A stretch of 64,000 nucleotides of DNA from Fremontodendron californicum (GCA_030761205.1 JAULJL010000028.1:14242001-14306000), one strand, 5' to 3'; counted from the first letter of the stretch, positions 9,671 through 22,025 are shown. Notes: a model not told the origin generated them from the sequence alone. Numbers and translations are program-made.

Positions 9671-10895
9671 GGGGGTGTTTGGTACCTTCCCAGGAATCAC
9701 ATTCCATGGAATGTGATTCCTGAGAATGTGATTCTTGGGAATGTGATTCCTGGGAATGTAACTTTCTAGCGTTTGGTATACATGGGAAAGTGCTAATTAA
9801 AATCCTGGGAATGTGTTGATAATTTTCGAAATTACCCTTATCAAAAAAAATGTAAATTTTATTTAATTTTAAAATTTTTCAATGATATTTATTATTACCA
9901 AATATATATACTAAATATTTAAAAATAATATTTTAAATTTGAGTTACTTTTAGGATAAAAAATATTTATTAATAATAAAATTTTGAAATTACTCTCATGT
10001 AGTTAAAAAAATAAAAGGCTGGATGCAAATTAAATATTATTTAAATATTTTAATGATATTTATTATTAACAAATATTTGTACTAAATATTTAAAAATAAT
10101 ATTCTAATTGGTAATTTGAGTTATTTTTATGATAAAAAATATTTGTTAATAATAAATTTTGAAATTACTCGCATGTAGTTAAAAAATTAAAAGACTGTAT
10201 GCAAATTAAATATTATTTAAATATTTTAATGATATTTATTATTAACAAACATTTGTACTAAATATTTAAAAATAATATTTTAATTGGTAATTTGAGTTAT
10301 TTTTATGATAAAAAATTTTTGTTAATAATAAAATTTTGAAATTACTTTCACGTAGTTTTAAAGTTAAAAGGCTGTATAAAAATTAAATATTATTTAAATA
10401 TTTCAATGATATTTATTTTTAACAAACATTTGTACTAAATATTTAAAAATAATATTTCAATTGGTAATTTGAGTTACTTTTATGATAAAAAAAAATTTTG
10501 TTAATAATAAATTTTCGAAGTTACTCTCAAGTAATTGAAAAATTAAAAAGCAGAATGCAAATTAAATATTATTTAAATATTTCAGTAATATTTATTATTA
10601 ATAAATATTTGTACGAAATATTTTAAAATAATATTTCAATTGATAATTTTAACTCAAATAGAAAGAGGATAATGTTGTCTTTAACATTTTTTTAACTTTC
10701 CAACTACATGGGAAAGTTACTTTCCCACCACTTCTCATGGGAATCACATTCCAATGCTTGTGGGAAAGTAACTCTCCAAGGAAAGTTACATTCCCAGGAA
10801 AGTGAGCAGTTTTTAGCATACCAAACATGGGAATCACATTCCCACTAATTACTTTCCATGGAAAGTGATCACTTTCCATCATACCAAACCCCCTC
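9671..10895. mobile_element. Non-autonomous PIF/Harbinger-like DNA transposon, ~1.2 kb
   Basis: The ends are imperfect inverted repeats: left GGGGGTGTTTGGTA; right, read inward on the other strand, GAGGGGGTTTGGTA. TTA flanks both sides (9668-9670 and 10896-10898), the target preference of PIF/Harbinger elements. Both sub-terminal regions are packed with mutually inverted copies of GGGAATGTGATTCC and GGAAAGTTACTTTCC-like motifs. The centre is an AT-rich tandem repeat. There is no transposase ORF, so it would be mobilised in trans. The terminal repeats differ by a 2-base gap, so family assignment is moderate; a hAT-like MITE is less likely because no 8-bp duplication is seen. Confidence 0.6.
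9850..10650. repeat. Tandem repeat, ~176-180 bp period, about 4.5 copies
   Basis: The marker AAATTAAATATTATTTAAAT recurs at about 10028, 10204, 10380 and 10560; a diverged first copy starts near 9850. Units are almost pure A/T apart from a short AAAAGGCTG-like stretch. It forms the interior of the Harbinger-like element. Confidence 0.8.
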
Positions 10896-10898
10896 TTA

Positions 10899-11640
10899 TT
10901 ACGGGCGATGTACGTTCATCTCTGCCCGATTTACAAAACTTATTTGAGATGTAAAAATAGGTAATAAAAGGTTAGAAATGTCCCTCCATGTGTTCCTAAC
11001 TTCGGTGTATCTAACAAAAATCCGGCATGGCTTCGCCTAGGTTCACTATATGAGGGTGAATCGGTTCTAAAGGCCCCGAATTGCTCCTCACTGTCACCGG
11101 TGAAGGCTAGTAAGGCACCCCGATAAAAGCGGGTTCAATTCGTTAGAGTAAATTTTCCTAAGCCCATATGGAGGATCATCACGAAGGCTTTAGGTACTTT
11201 ATACTCCGAAAGCATTTCACTAGCCCATACGGAGGATCATCACGAAGCCGTAGTTACTTTACTCCCACTTAAAAGGAAGGAACCCGGGTAGAGAGTTCAT
11301 TTTATGAAAATGCAAGTGAGGTGTGTGAGAAGGAACAACAAACCTTTCACCACCTATTCTACACCCCTTATCCTAAACAACCCAACAATTTATTAAAACA
11401 CAGATCAAGAATAGTGTAACGTATTAACCAACAAGCAATTATAACATACAACATTAAATAACTAGAGAAAAATAATAAAATGCATGCACATGAGTATGAC
11501 CATATTCAAAAACATTTTATTATTTTCAAAATTCTCCATTGTTTTAAAAAAAATATGGGAATTAAAATTAAATACCAATTAAACCAACAAAACCGAGACA
11601 TTGATAACACACGACTAATTCTAGGTCTAACTCTCTAATA
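10899..11640 (-). other. Leader region of the Tat/Ogre-like element
   Basis: This lies between the primer-binding site and gag remnants and contains no gene. It includes an imperfect ~45-bp direct duplication: CCCATATGGAGGATCATCAC near 11164 and CCCATACGGAGGATCATCAC near 11224. Local GC is higher than in the neighbouring LTR. Long non-coding leaders are usual in Ogre elements. Confidence 0.55.
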
Positions 11641-11659
11641 GTCCCCAGCGGAGTTGCCA
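11641..11659 (-). other. Primer-binding site, tRNA-Arg type
   Basis: On the minus strand TGGCAACTCCGCTGGGGAC lies three bases after the LTR end. It matches the Ogre-type site complementary to a tRNA-Arg 3' end with one difference (CAA for CGA). Its position fixes the element's orientation and identifies the adjacent LTR as the 5' one. Confidence 0.7.
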
Positions 11660-11662
11660 AGC

Positions 11663-11836
11663 TGTCGATACGTGATCACGAATCGCAGGGGACCCATTCG
11701 AGTGAGGGGGAAACGGGATCAAAGGAAAAGACAACTTAATTCCTCTAGATTGAAATAAAAAGTCGAGGGTATGAAAACGGCCTCATAAAAAGACATGGAG
11801 TCGCCACCAATCTTTTTTAGCTAGGTGTGATCGGCC
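11663..11836 (-). repeat. Tat/Ogre-like 5' LTR, 3'-terminal part
   Basis: These are the last 174 bp (minus-strand sense) of the long LTR, split off by element D2. They start on the plus strand with TGTCGATACG and carry GACATGGAGTCGCCACCAA, shared with the solo copy at 48860. CGGCC at 11832-11836 is duplicated at 23626-23630. Confidence 0.85.
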
Positions 11837-13145
11837 TGATGCACCCAAAAGAGTATATCTTATTTAACCTTGCACTAAAAAGATCAATTGTAAGTATAGT
11901 AGTTAGCAAGGGTCAAGTCCTCAAGGATTGGGTTTTAGTTTATAAGTTAATAGTTTAAAACTTAAATTCAAAGAAAACAAAAGAAAAGGGGGTTTTGAAA
12001 TAGTTTTAAAAATAAGTAAACAAGAAAAGTAAGATGCAAGTAAGAAATAAGAAATCAAATATGAGAGAAATATGGTAAAGGTTTCATTCTCCACCACTAG
12101 ACATCATTAAGAATCAATTTCAAATCTATCAGTATCAACCAACTATCAAAGTTAACAACCGTAGATAACAACAAGCTCTGTTACCCCAATCTTTTCTTAG
12201 TTTGTCGTTAAATACAATAAGCTCTCTATTTAATCTCTAACCATCAAACAACCTACAATAAGCTCTCTAAATTCAATTTAATGGAAGCTTTATGATGAGA
12301 AAGATAGGTTGATCTAAGCAACAAACACATAAGTTCGGATTGTTCAACTTAGGTTATGTTCCACTTTGCAATTATCGAAAACTTGACCATAATCATTAAT
12401 CAAAAATTGCCACTTATGAATAGGAAATCAAGATAATTACACAGATCAAGACTCCTAAACTAGCAATAGATAATTATCAAGATCTATCTAGTTGTACACT
12501 TAAATAAATCAAGACAACATCATAAACAATTCTTGTAGAAGAACATAAGCAACTTTGATAGAAAATTAATGATAGATAGAATCTGAAAATCAATTACAAA
12601 AGATATCTAGGGCTTTGAAATCACCCTTAACCAAATATAAGTTTAACCTAGCATAGGCATAGATAATATATACATAAAACTAAAAAAAAAAAAAAAGAAT
12701 GGAGAAGAAGAAGAAGAATAATAATAATGATGATCTTTGAGTCTCCTCAAAAGATGTCTAGTTTGTGGCTCACAAGATGGTATTTATAGAGCTTTAAAAC
12801 CCTGAGAATAAGTCCTTGCCGAACAAGTAAGCCTAGAGGTGCAAAAATCACGTTTTTTCCTTTTGTTTTTAGATTTGCGATTAGGATTTTTCTGGCCGTA
12901 GGGTTCTTTAGGGAGATCTTCTAGTGCTATTTTGAATGCCCATTTCTTATCCGATTTGGGCCCATAATATATCATTGGAAAGATAATCAAATAAACTTCA
13001 AAAGTCAAGTAGGACGTTTCTTCAAATAAAGAATCTAACATCATGGTTTCCTTACAACAAGCTCCAGAAGTCAAATCTGCCTGATTGCTTTGATATTTTT
13101 GACTCCCAAGTCTTCTTCCTTCTTGTATATTTTATGAGCTTATCA
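11837..13145 (-). repeat. 3' LTR of D2 (type I)
   Basis: Plus-strand ends are TGATGCACCC and GAGCTTATCA. It is about 157 bp shorter than its partner at 22160-23625; most of the loss lies near 13130, where the U3 start is deleted between CTTCCTTCTTG and TATATTTTATG. The reverse complement of a polypurine tract (CCCCCACACTTAGC) adjoins at 13149. Confidence 0.88.
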
Positions 13146-13932
13146 AATACCCCCACACTTAGCTTTTTGCTAGTCCTCGAGCAAAACAAAATAAAAATAA
13201 AATAAGAAAATCTAATCTAATCCACTTTCGTAGGAAATCACGGTGGCACTTAGCATGTGACACAAGCCTTTAAAACCCTAGGTGTCCCTAGTGGACGAGT
13301 TTAATCTCGTGAGGGTTTACTAGAACGATACCCACAAACATTGAAAAAATAAAATATAAATAAACTAAATATACTAAAAATATTTACTCCTAATCCTTTC
13401 CATATAAATTAGAGATAATCTTTGAACAAGCTTTACAAACTAATCAATAGCTCAAAGAATTTCACAAAAAATCATGCTTGAATGTAAATAGTTTGAGTTA
13501 AGCCAATACTAACATAACATATTTCAATCAAAATAGTGCATATTCAAACTTAATCTCAACTTCTCACATGGGATACTCTCATGATTTTCACTCTTTAAAG
13601 TATTGGTAAAGTGTTTACACTCAATCAATCTCATAAAAACAGTTCTACCATATGCTTGCTTGTCCACCTATTCTTCACTATTTAGATCATGCAACTTCAT
13701 AAATCAAGAGGTATTTATTCAAGGTTGTAATGGGGCCAAAGGGTTATAATGTGGTTAAAGAACAAAGGGATAAAGATATCACAAAGGTTCCAAAGAGTTC
13801 ATAGAGTTTAGAGACATAATAAGATCATACAAATAAAACTTCTCAAAACTCTTATAAAGCACATAATAACATAGGCTAAATATTCAATGTTGGGACTTTG
13901 CTTCATTCTAACCAACTTTGTAACATCTTTTT
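13146..13932 (-). other. 3' non-coding region of D2 (LTR-proximal part)
   Basis: Antisense of the conserved 3' region, with no ORF. It starts with the polypurine tract complement and ends at the D1 insertion point. The TTTTT at 13928-13932 is the left copy of D1's target duplication. The rest resumes at 19916. Confidence 0.85.
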
Positions 13933-15395
13933 TGATAAGCTCATAAAATATACATTTTATGCCTTTCTACCTTTAGTTTTTGTTATGTTTTCGATCTTTA
14001 TCTTGTTTACTTATATTATGTTTTTGAAATTTAGGTACAATAAGGAGAATGAAGTCAAAAGATGTCAATAACGATGGTAAAGAGCTTACAAAACCATAAT
14101 CGCAAGATGGAAAAAGACTTGGGAGTCAAAAATATCAATTTCTGGTTGAAAAGCAATCAGGCACATTTGACCTCTGGAGCTTGTTGTAAGGAAAACATTA
14201 TGTTCACATTCTTATTTGAAGAAACTCCCTTCTTGACTTTTGAAGATGACTTCATTATCTTTCCAACGATATATTATGGGCCAAAATCGGATAAGAAATG
14301 GGCACCCAAAATGGCACTAAAAGATCTCCCTAAAGAACCCTACGATCAGAAAAACCCTAATCGCAAATCTGAAAAAAAAGGCAAAAACGTGATTTTTGCA
14401 CCTCCAGGCTTACTTGTGCGGCAAAGACTTATTCTCAGGGTTTTAAAGCTCTACAAATACCATCTTTTGAGCCACAAACTAGACATCTTTTGAGGAGACT
14501 CAAGGATCATCATTCTTCTTCTTCTTCTTCTTCATTCTTTTATTTTTCTTTTTAGTTTTATGTATATATTATCCATGCTTATGTTATGCTAAACTTGTTT
14601 AGTTAAGGGTGATTTCAAAGCCCTAGACATGTTATGTAATTAAATTTCAGAATCTATCTATCATTGTTTTCTATGAAAGTTGCTTATGTTCTTCCATTAA
14701 AATTGTTCATGATGATGTTTTGATTTGTTTAGGTGGCCAACTAGATAAATCTTGATAATTGTCTAATGCTAGTTTAGGAGTTTTGATCCGTGTAATTGTC
14801 TTGATTTCCTATTCATAAGTGGCAATTTGTGATTAATGATTATGGTCAAGTTTTCAATAATTGCAAAGTGGAACATAACCTAAGTTGAACAATCCGAGCT
14901 TATGTGTTTGTTGCTTAGATCAACCTATATTTCTCATCATAAAGCTGCTATTAAATTGAACTTAGAGAGCTTATTCTAGGTTGTTTGATAGTTAGAGATT
15001 AAATAGAGAGCTTGTTCTATTTAACGACAAATTAAGGAAAGATTGGGGTAACAGAGCTTGTTGTTATCTACGGTTGTTAACTTTGATAGCTAATTAATGT
15101 TGATAGATATGAAATTGATTCTTAATGATGTCTAGTGGTGGATAATGAAACCTTAACCATATTTTTCACATTTGATTCTTCTTAATTACTTGTTTTCTCA
15201 TTCTTATTGTTAACTTTAGTTTAAATCTGATTTCAAAATCCCCTTTACTTTTGTTTACTTGTTTTTAAGTGATAAACTATTAACTTATAAACTAAAACCC
15301 AATCCCTGAGGACTCGACCCTTGCTAATCACTATACTTACAATTGACCCTATTTAAGTGCAAGGTTAAATAAGAAACACTCTTTTGGGTGCATCA
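13933..15395 (+). repeat. 5' LTR of D1 (type I)
   Basis: TGATAAGCTC...GGGTGCATCA, 1463 bp. At the TATA position it has CTACAAATACC (near 14451) instead of CTATAAATACC; the 3' LTR has the same change. A CTT repeat (14505-14532) follows the inferred start of transcription. Confidence 0.93.
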
Positions 15396-15401
15396 AGTTT
15401 T

Positions 15402-15419
15402 TGGCGTCGTTGCCGGGGA
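15402..15419 (+). other. Primer-binding site of D1, tRNA-Asp type
   Basis: TGGCGTCGTTGCCGGGGA, one mismatch (T for C) from the complement of the plant tRNA-Asp 3' end. It lies six bases after the LTR. Confidence 0.85.
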
Positions 15420-15521
15420 TTGCTTTATTTAGTTTATTGGTTTATTCTTATTTTCAGTTGTAATTAATTTTATTTTTCTTGTACATACAGGTTTTTGTTT
15501 TCAAATTTCAAGCAAGAAGAG

Positions 15522-16565
15522 ATGGCAGGTGCTACATCAAAACTTCAGAACCTTCAAAACCAACTAGACAATCTCATCTCCATAGTTCAACAAGTGGCCA
15601 TAAGTAAGATTCAACAATCAAGGCAGTGTGGAGTGTGCTTCATGATGGATCATCCCACCAATTGGTGCCCGTACTACTAAGAAGATAATTTTGAAGCAGC
15701 CTATGATGTGGGAGAATACCAAAGCCATCAAGGGTTCCAAGGACAACAGTATGATGCTTTCCCAAACACTTACAATGAGGGATGGCGGAATCATACTCAT
15801 TATGGCTACTCGGGAGATTATCAAGAAGTGTATCCTTATGATAATTACACTAATCAATTTGTCTTCAATCAACCATGGGATCAACAACAAGATCTTTTTG
15901 AGCCACCACCTCAAAACTCGGGTAATTCTTTAGAAGAACTTGTCAATTTTCTTGTTATTAATACTCTGCAACTTCAATAGGAAACAAGGGAAACAAAGGC
16001 AAGTATCCAGAGTTTGGAAAGGCAAATGAGCCTATTGGCTAGTAGTACGGTAGAATTAGTAGCACAAAGATCTCAAGCACTCCCTTCCCAATCGATGATT
16101 GATCCAAAGGAGAGTGTTAGTGCCACATAACTTAAGGATGAATGAGAAAATCCAAGGGAACCCGAGGATGAGAAAGAACTAAAGATGGATTCAACTATTA
16201 AAGATAATGAAGCTTCAATTCCGAAAGAGAGTACTTCGGCACCTGAGGTAACGTTTAAGGTTCCACTTTTTACTAATGTTTCTTCTCCACCTTTTCCTAG
16301 TAAATTTGCAAAGTTCAAGGAGGAAGAACATAAACAACACATGCCGGAAACCTTAAACAACTTGTTTGTGGATGCCATTCAACAAGTATCAAAATATGCT
16401 CCATTCCTCGATGAGATATGCACCACAAAGGATGATGGAATAATACTTGTAATGGAGAATGCATCCACTGTTGTGCAAAGAAAGTTTCCTCTCAAACGCA
16501 TAAATTTGGGAAATTTCATGTATGAGCCTGACAAGCCTAAAATGCCAAGAAGGGGTGTTGGTTAG
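15522..16565 (+). pseudogene. gag-like ORF of D1 (Gag C-terminal half), four stops
   Basis: The 348-codon frame from ATG at 15522 to the stop after RRGVG has the same length as in D2, so there is no net frameshift. In order: helical MAGATSKLQNLQNQLDNLIS, zinc knuckle CGVCFMMDHPTNWC, an Asn/Tyr/Gln-rich region (GYSGDYQEVYPYDNYTN), a coiled-coil-like segment, an acidic linker, FPSKFAKFKEEEHKQHM, and a C-terminal YEPDKPKMPRRGVG. Stops interrupt it after CPYY, after LQLQ, and twice near 16129-16144. Three of these are C-to-T changes of Gln codons relative to B and D2. It corresponds to the part of autonomous Gag between the capsid domain and protease. The role is inferred, perhaps RNA binding through the knuckle. 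Confidence 0.8.
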
Positions 16566-16941
16566 ATTCAAAACACTAACTCAAGTGTTAATTGGGAAGG
16601 CAGCTCAATTAAAGAAGAAATTGCCAACCTGCCATATTCAGATTTGCTTTCTCTTTCTTTTCCTTTTCCTTTTATTATTTTTATTGTTTTTATTTTTATT
16701 TTTTATTTTTTATGTTTATTTGTTAATTTTTTGTTTAGTATTTTATGATTATTTAGGTTGCATGAGTTTGTTTTGTTTTGAGTCTTAGTTGTTCCTATTC
16801 TTATGTTATTAGTTCTTTTCTCTTACACATAATTCTTTCATTTGGGTTAATAGACTTACATTAAGGACAATGTAAGAATTAAACGTGGGGGGAAGGATTT
16901 AGGATTTCTTTTATTTTTGTCTACTATTTTTTTTATGAGTC

Positions 16942-16978
<37 letters not shown>

Positions 16979-18462
16979 GTGTGTTTTAGTTCTTTTTTTA
17001 ATACAATGATGAGATATGAATTGCATAGGTCTAAACTGGTTATTAGTGAGAAGATTTTCATGAGAATTAAGCTTGATACTAATTTTTATGAGCCAATGTT
17101 GATATGATATGTTGATTGAGAAAGAAGCATGTTTAGACTTGATATTGACTTGTATAATTATCCTTGTGAGTTTTTGAGCCTATATGATTGATGCATTATA
17201 CATATCAATCTAATTTCTTTCTTGAGTGCTCTTATGATTACATGATTCTCTAGAACTTGCTTTAAACCGTTTGAGACTATATTGATACATGTGATAACAT
17301 GAATATGATAGAGACATTAGGATTATAACCAGAGCCAAACAGCCATCCATTATTAATGTTCCAAGAGAACATCCCCACTAGTGAGCCAATTTGAGCCTAC
17401 ATTAAATATGCTATTTTATTGGTAACCACAACTTACACCTAGCCTAAATATACTTATATCCTTACCCTTGTTCTAAAGATGGATTATATATTTTGAGACA
17501 TATTGCAAAAAACAAGGAATATTTTTAGTTGAAAATTTGGGTTGGAAACAAAAGATAAGTGTGGGGGAAGAAAAGAAAAGAAAAAAGTCAAGAGAAAAAG
17601 AAAGGGATCATTGTCAAATATATTCCTATATTGAAAAAAAAAATCATCTCTTGAACTTCTAGTTAAAGTAATGAAACAGATGTTACAAAGTTGGTTAGAA
17701 TGAAGCAAAGGCTCAAATGAATATTTAGCCAATGTTATTATGTGCTTTATAAGAGTTTTGAGAAGTTTTATTTGTATGATCTTATTATGTCTCTAAACTC
17801 TATGAACTCTTTGGAACCTTTGTGATATCTTTATCCTTTTGTTCTTTAACCACATTATAACCCTTTGGCCCCATTACAACCTTGATTAAAGATCTCTTGA
17901 TTTATGAAGTTGCATGATCTAAATAGTGGATAATATGTGGACAAGCAAGCATATGGTATAACTGTTTTCATGAGATTGATTGAGTGTAAACACTTTACCA
18001 CTACTTTAAAGAGTGAAAATCATGAGAGTATCCTAGTGAGAAGTTGAGATTAAGTTTGATTTTGCACTATTTTGATTGAAATATGTTATGTTAATATTGG
18101 CTTAACTCAAACTATTTACATTCAAGCAAGATTTTTTGTGAATTTCTTTAAGCTATTGATTAGTTTATAAGACTTGTCCAATGATTATCTCTAATTTATA
18201 TTGGAAGGATTAGTTGTAATTATTATTATTATTTTTATTTTTTTTTTAGTTTTTCTTATGTCTTCAATGTTTGTGGGTATCGTCCTAGTAAACCCTCACG
18301 AGACTAAAATCGTCCACTAGGGACACCTAAGGGTTTAAAGGCTCGTGTCACATACTAAGTGCCACCGTGATTTCCTACGAAAGTGGATTAGATTATATTT
18401 TCTTATTTTATTTTTATTTTGTTTTGCTCGAGGACTAGCAAAAAGCTAAGTGTGGGGGTATT
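16566..18462 (+). other. 3' non-coding region of D1
   Basis: No gene. It opens with TTGGGAAGGCAGCTCAATT, equivalent to TTGGGAGGCAACCCAA just after pol in copy I (61233). This shows gag is joined straight to post-pol sequence. Then come a T-rich tract, an eroded hairpin (16856-16875), G-rich purine motifs near 16890 and 17560, and the terminal polypurine tract AAGTGTGGGGGTA (18448-18460). Confidence 0.8.
16943..16978 (+). repeat. (TTA)n microsatellite
   Basis: About twelve uninterrupted TTA units. B and H have only short interrupted ATT runs at the same place, so the expansion is specific to this copy. Confidence 0.9.
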
Positions 18463-19915
18463 TGATAAGCTCATAAAATATACATTTTATGCCTTTCTAC
18501 CTTTAGTTTTTGTTATGTTTTCGATCTTTATCTTGTTTACTTATATTATGTTTTTGAATTTTAGGTACAATAAGGAGAATGAAGTCAAAAGATGTTAATA
18601 ACGATGGTAAAGAGCTTACAAAATCATAATCACAAGATGGAAGAAGACTTGGGAGTCAAAAATATCAATTTCTGGTTGAAAAGTAATCAGGTAGATTTGA
18701 CCTCTGGAGATTGTTGTAAGGAAAACATGACGTTCGAGTCCTTATTTGAAGAAACTCCCTTCTTGACTTTTGAAGATGACTTCATTATCTTTCCAACGAT
18801 ATATTATGGGCCAAAATCGGATAAGAAATGGGCACCCAAAATGGCACTAAAAGATCTCCCTAAAGAACCCTACGATCAGAAAAACCCTAATCGCAAATCT
18901 GAAAAAAAGGCAAAAACGTGATTTTTGCACCTCCAGGCTTACTTGTGCGGCAAAGACTTATTCTCAGGGTTTTAAAGCTCTACAAATACCATCTTTTGAG
19001 CCACAAACTAGACATCTTTTGAGGAGACTCAAGGATCATCATTCTTCTTCTTCATTCTTTTATTTTTCTTTTTAGTTTTATGTATATATTATTCATGCTT
19101 ATGTTATGCTAAACTTCTTTGGTTAAGGGTGATTTCAAAGCCCTAAACATGTTATGTAATTAATTTTCAGAATCTATCTATCATTGTTTTCTATCAAAGT
19201 TGCTTATGTTCTTCCATTAAAATTGTTCATGATGATGTTTTGATTTGTTTAGGTGGAAAACTAGATAAATCTTGATAATTGTCTAATGCTAGTTTAGGAG
19301 TTTTGATCCGTGTAATTGTCTTGATTTCCTATTCATAAGTGGCAATTTGTGATTAATGATTATGGTCAAGTTTTCAATAATTGCAAAGTGGAACATAACC
19401 TAAGTTGAATAATCCGAGCTTATGTGTATGTTGCTTAGATCAACCTATCTTTCTCATCATAAAGCTGCTATTAAATTGAACTTAGAGAGCTTATTCTAGG
19501 CTGTTTGATAGTTAGAGATTAAATAGAGAGCTTGTTCTATTTAACGACAAATTAAGGAAAGATTGGGGTAACAGAGCTTGTTGTTATCTACGGTTGTTAA
19601 CTTTGATAGCTAATTAATGTTGATAGATATGAAATTGATTCTTAATGATGTCTAGTGGTGGAGAATGAAACCTTAACCATATTTTTCATATTTGATTCTT
19701 CTTAATTACTTGTTTTCTCATTCTTATTGTGAACTTTAGTTTAAATCTGATTTCAAAATCCCCTTTACTTTTGTTTACTTGTTTTTAAGTGATAAACTAT
19801 TAACTTATAAACTAAAACCCAATCCTTGAGGACTCGACCCTTGCTAATCACTATACTTACAATTGACCCTATTTAAGTGCAAGGTTAAATAAGAAACACT
19901 CTTTTGGGTGCATCA
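18463..19915 (+). repeat. 3' LTR of D1 (type I)
   Basis: 1453 bp from TGATAAGCTC to GGGTGCATCA. It follows the polypurine tract by two bases (TT). It is near-identical to the 5' LTR and shares its CTACAAATACC change (about 18980). Confidence 0.93.
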
Positions 19916-20981
19916 TTTTTCTTTAATTTAACTAGAAGTTCAAGAGATGATTTTTTTTCAATATGGGAATGTATTTGACAATGATCCCTTTCTTTTTCTC
20001 TTGACTTTTTCTTTTCTTTTCTTCCCCCACACTTATCTTTTGTTTCCAACCCAAATTTTGAACTAAAAATATCCTTTGTTTTTTGCAATATGTCTCAAAA
20101 TATATAATCCATCTTTAGAACAAGGGTAAGGATATAAGTATATTTAGGCTAGGTGTAAGTTGTGGTTACTAATAAAATAACATATTTAATGTAGGCTCAA
20201 ATTGGCTCACTAGTGGGGATGTTCTCTTGGAACATCAATAGGGATGGCTGTTTGGCCCTGGTCATAATCCTAATACCTCTATCATATTCATGTTGTCGCA
20301 TACATCAATATAGTCTCAAAAAGGTTTAAAGCAAGTTCTAGAGAATCATGTAATCATAAGAGAACTCAATAAAGAAATTAGATTGATATGTATAATGCAT
20401 CAATCATATAGGCTCAAAACTCACAAGGATGATTATACAAGTCAATTTTAAGTCTAAACATGCTTCTTTCTTAATCAACATATCATATCAACATTGGCTC
20501 ATAAAAATTAGTATCAAGCTTAATTCTCATGAAAATCTTCTCACTAATAACCAGTTTAGACCTATGCAATTCATATGTCATCATTGTATTAAAAAGAACT
20601 AAAACACACTAAAAATAATAATAATAATTATATTAAGACTCATAAAAAAAAATAGACAAAAATAAAAGAAATCCTAAATCCTTCCCCCCACACTTAATTC
20701 TTACATTCTCCTCAATGTAATGCTATTAACCCAAATGAAAGAATCATGTGTAAGAGAAAAGAACTAATAACATAAGAATAGGAACAACTAAGACTCAAAA
20801 CAAAACAAACTCATGCAACCTAAATAATCCTAAAATACTAAACAAAAAATTAACAAATAAACTTAAAAATAAAAATAATAAAAGAAAAAGGAAAAGAAAG
20901 CAAATCTGAGTATGGCAGGTTGGTAATTTCTTCATTAATTGGGCTGCCTTCCCAATTAGTACTTGAGTTAAGTTGTCCATC
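19916..20981 (-). other. 3' non-coding region of D2 (gag-proximal part)
   Basis: The first TTTTT is D1's right target duplication. The rest is antisense 3' region without a gene. It includes the reverse complement of G-rich purine motifs (CCCCCACACTTATC near 20023, CCCCCCACACTTAATTC near 20684) and the hairpin at 20701-20720 with one mismatch. Confidence 0.82.
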
Positions 20982-22025
20982 CTAACCAACACCCTTTCTT
21001 GGCTTTTTAGGCTTGTTAGGCTCATACATGAAACTTTCCGAATTTGTGCGTTTTGTAGGGCGATTTCTTTGTATAATAGTGGATGCATTCTCCATTACAA
21101 GTATTATTTCATCATCCTTTGTGGTGCATAGCTTGTCAAGGAATGGTGCATATTTGGGTATTTGTTGAATGGCATCCACAAACAAGCTGTTTAAGGTTTC
21201 CGGCATGTGTTGTTCATGTTCTTCCTCCTTGAACTTTGCAAATCTACTAGGAAAAGCTAAAGAAGAAACATTAGTGAAAAGTGGAACCTTAAACGTTACC
21301 TCAGGTGCCGAAGTACTCTCTTTCGAAATTGAAGCTTTATTATCTTCAATAGTTGAATCCATCTTTAGTTCTTTCTTATCCTCGGGTTCCCTTGGATTTT
21401 CTGATTCATCCTCAAGTTGTGTGGCACTAACACTCTCCTTTGGATCAATCATCGATTGGGAAAGGAGTGCTTGAGATCTTTGTGCTACTAATTCCACCTT
21501 ACTACTAGCCAATAGGCTCATTTGCGTTTCCAAACTCTGGATACTTGCCTTTGTTTCCCTTGTTTCCTGTTGAAGTTGCAGAGTATTAATAACAAGAAAA
21601 TTGACATGTTCTTCTAAAGAATTACCTGAGTTTTGAGGTGGTAGCTCAAAAAGATCTTGTTGTTGATCCCATGTTTGATTGAAGGCAAATTGATTAGTGT
21701 AATTAGCACAAGGATCTACTTCTTGATAATCTCCCGAGTAGCCATAATGAGTATGATTCCACCATCCCTCATTGTAAGTGTTTGGGAAAGCATCATACTA
21801 TTGTCCTTGGAACCCTTGATGGCTTTGGTATTCTCTCACATCATAGGCTAGTTCAAAATTATCTTTTTGGTAGTATGGGCACCAATTGGTTGGATGATCC
21901 ATCATGAAGCACACTCCACACTGCCTTGATTGTTGAATCTTACTTATGGCCACTTGTTGAACTATGGAGATGAGATTGTCTAGTTGGTTATGAAGGTTCT
22001 GAAGTTTTGATGTAGCACCTGCCAT
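20982..22025 (-). pseudogene. gag-like ORF of D2 (Gag C-terminal half), single stop
   Basis: Minus-strand ATG at 22025; 348 codons, the same length as D1. The zinc knuckle CGVCFMMDHPTNWC is intact. The only lesion I find is one in-frame TAG near 21796, where B has CAG (GQQYDAF), a C-to-T change. After it the frame stays open through the coiled-coil-like segment (QSLETQMSLLASS), the acidic linker, FPSRFAKFKEEEHEQHM and the C-terminal NKPKKPRKGVG. This is the best-preserved full-length version in the window and so the best guide to the family's protein. It lacks capsid, protease, RT and integrase. Confidence 0.82.

Larger units (their letters stand above)
13933..19915 (+). mobile_element. Complete non-autonomous Athila-type element D1
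   Basis: The full structure is 5' LTR 13933-15395, primer-binding site, gag-like ORF, 3' region, polypurine tract, 3' LTR 18463-19915. TTTTT flanks both sides (13928-13932; 19916-19920), and the interrupted D2 sequence rejoins correctly (compare 58801-58830). The total is 5983 bp with no pol. By hand the two LTRs differ at roughly thirty positions in about 1450 bp (~2 %) plus short indels, which points to a fairly recent insertion and makes D1 the youngest readable complete element here. Confidence 0.93.
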
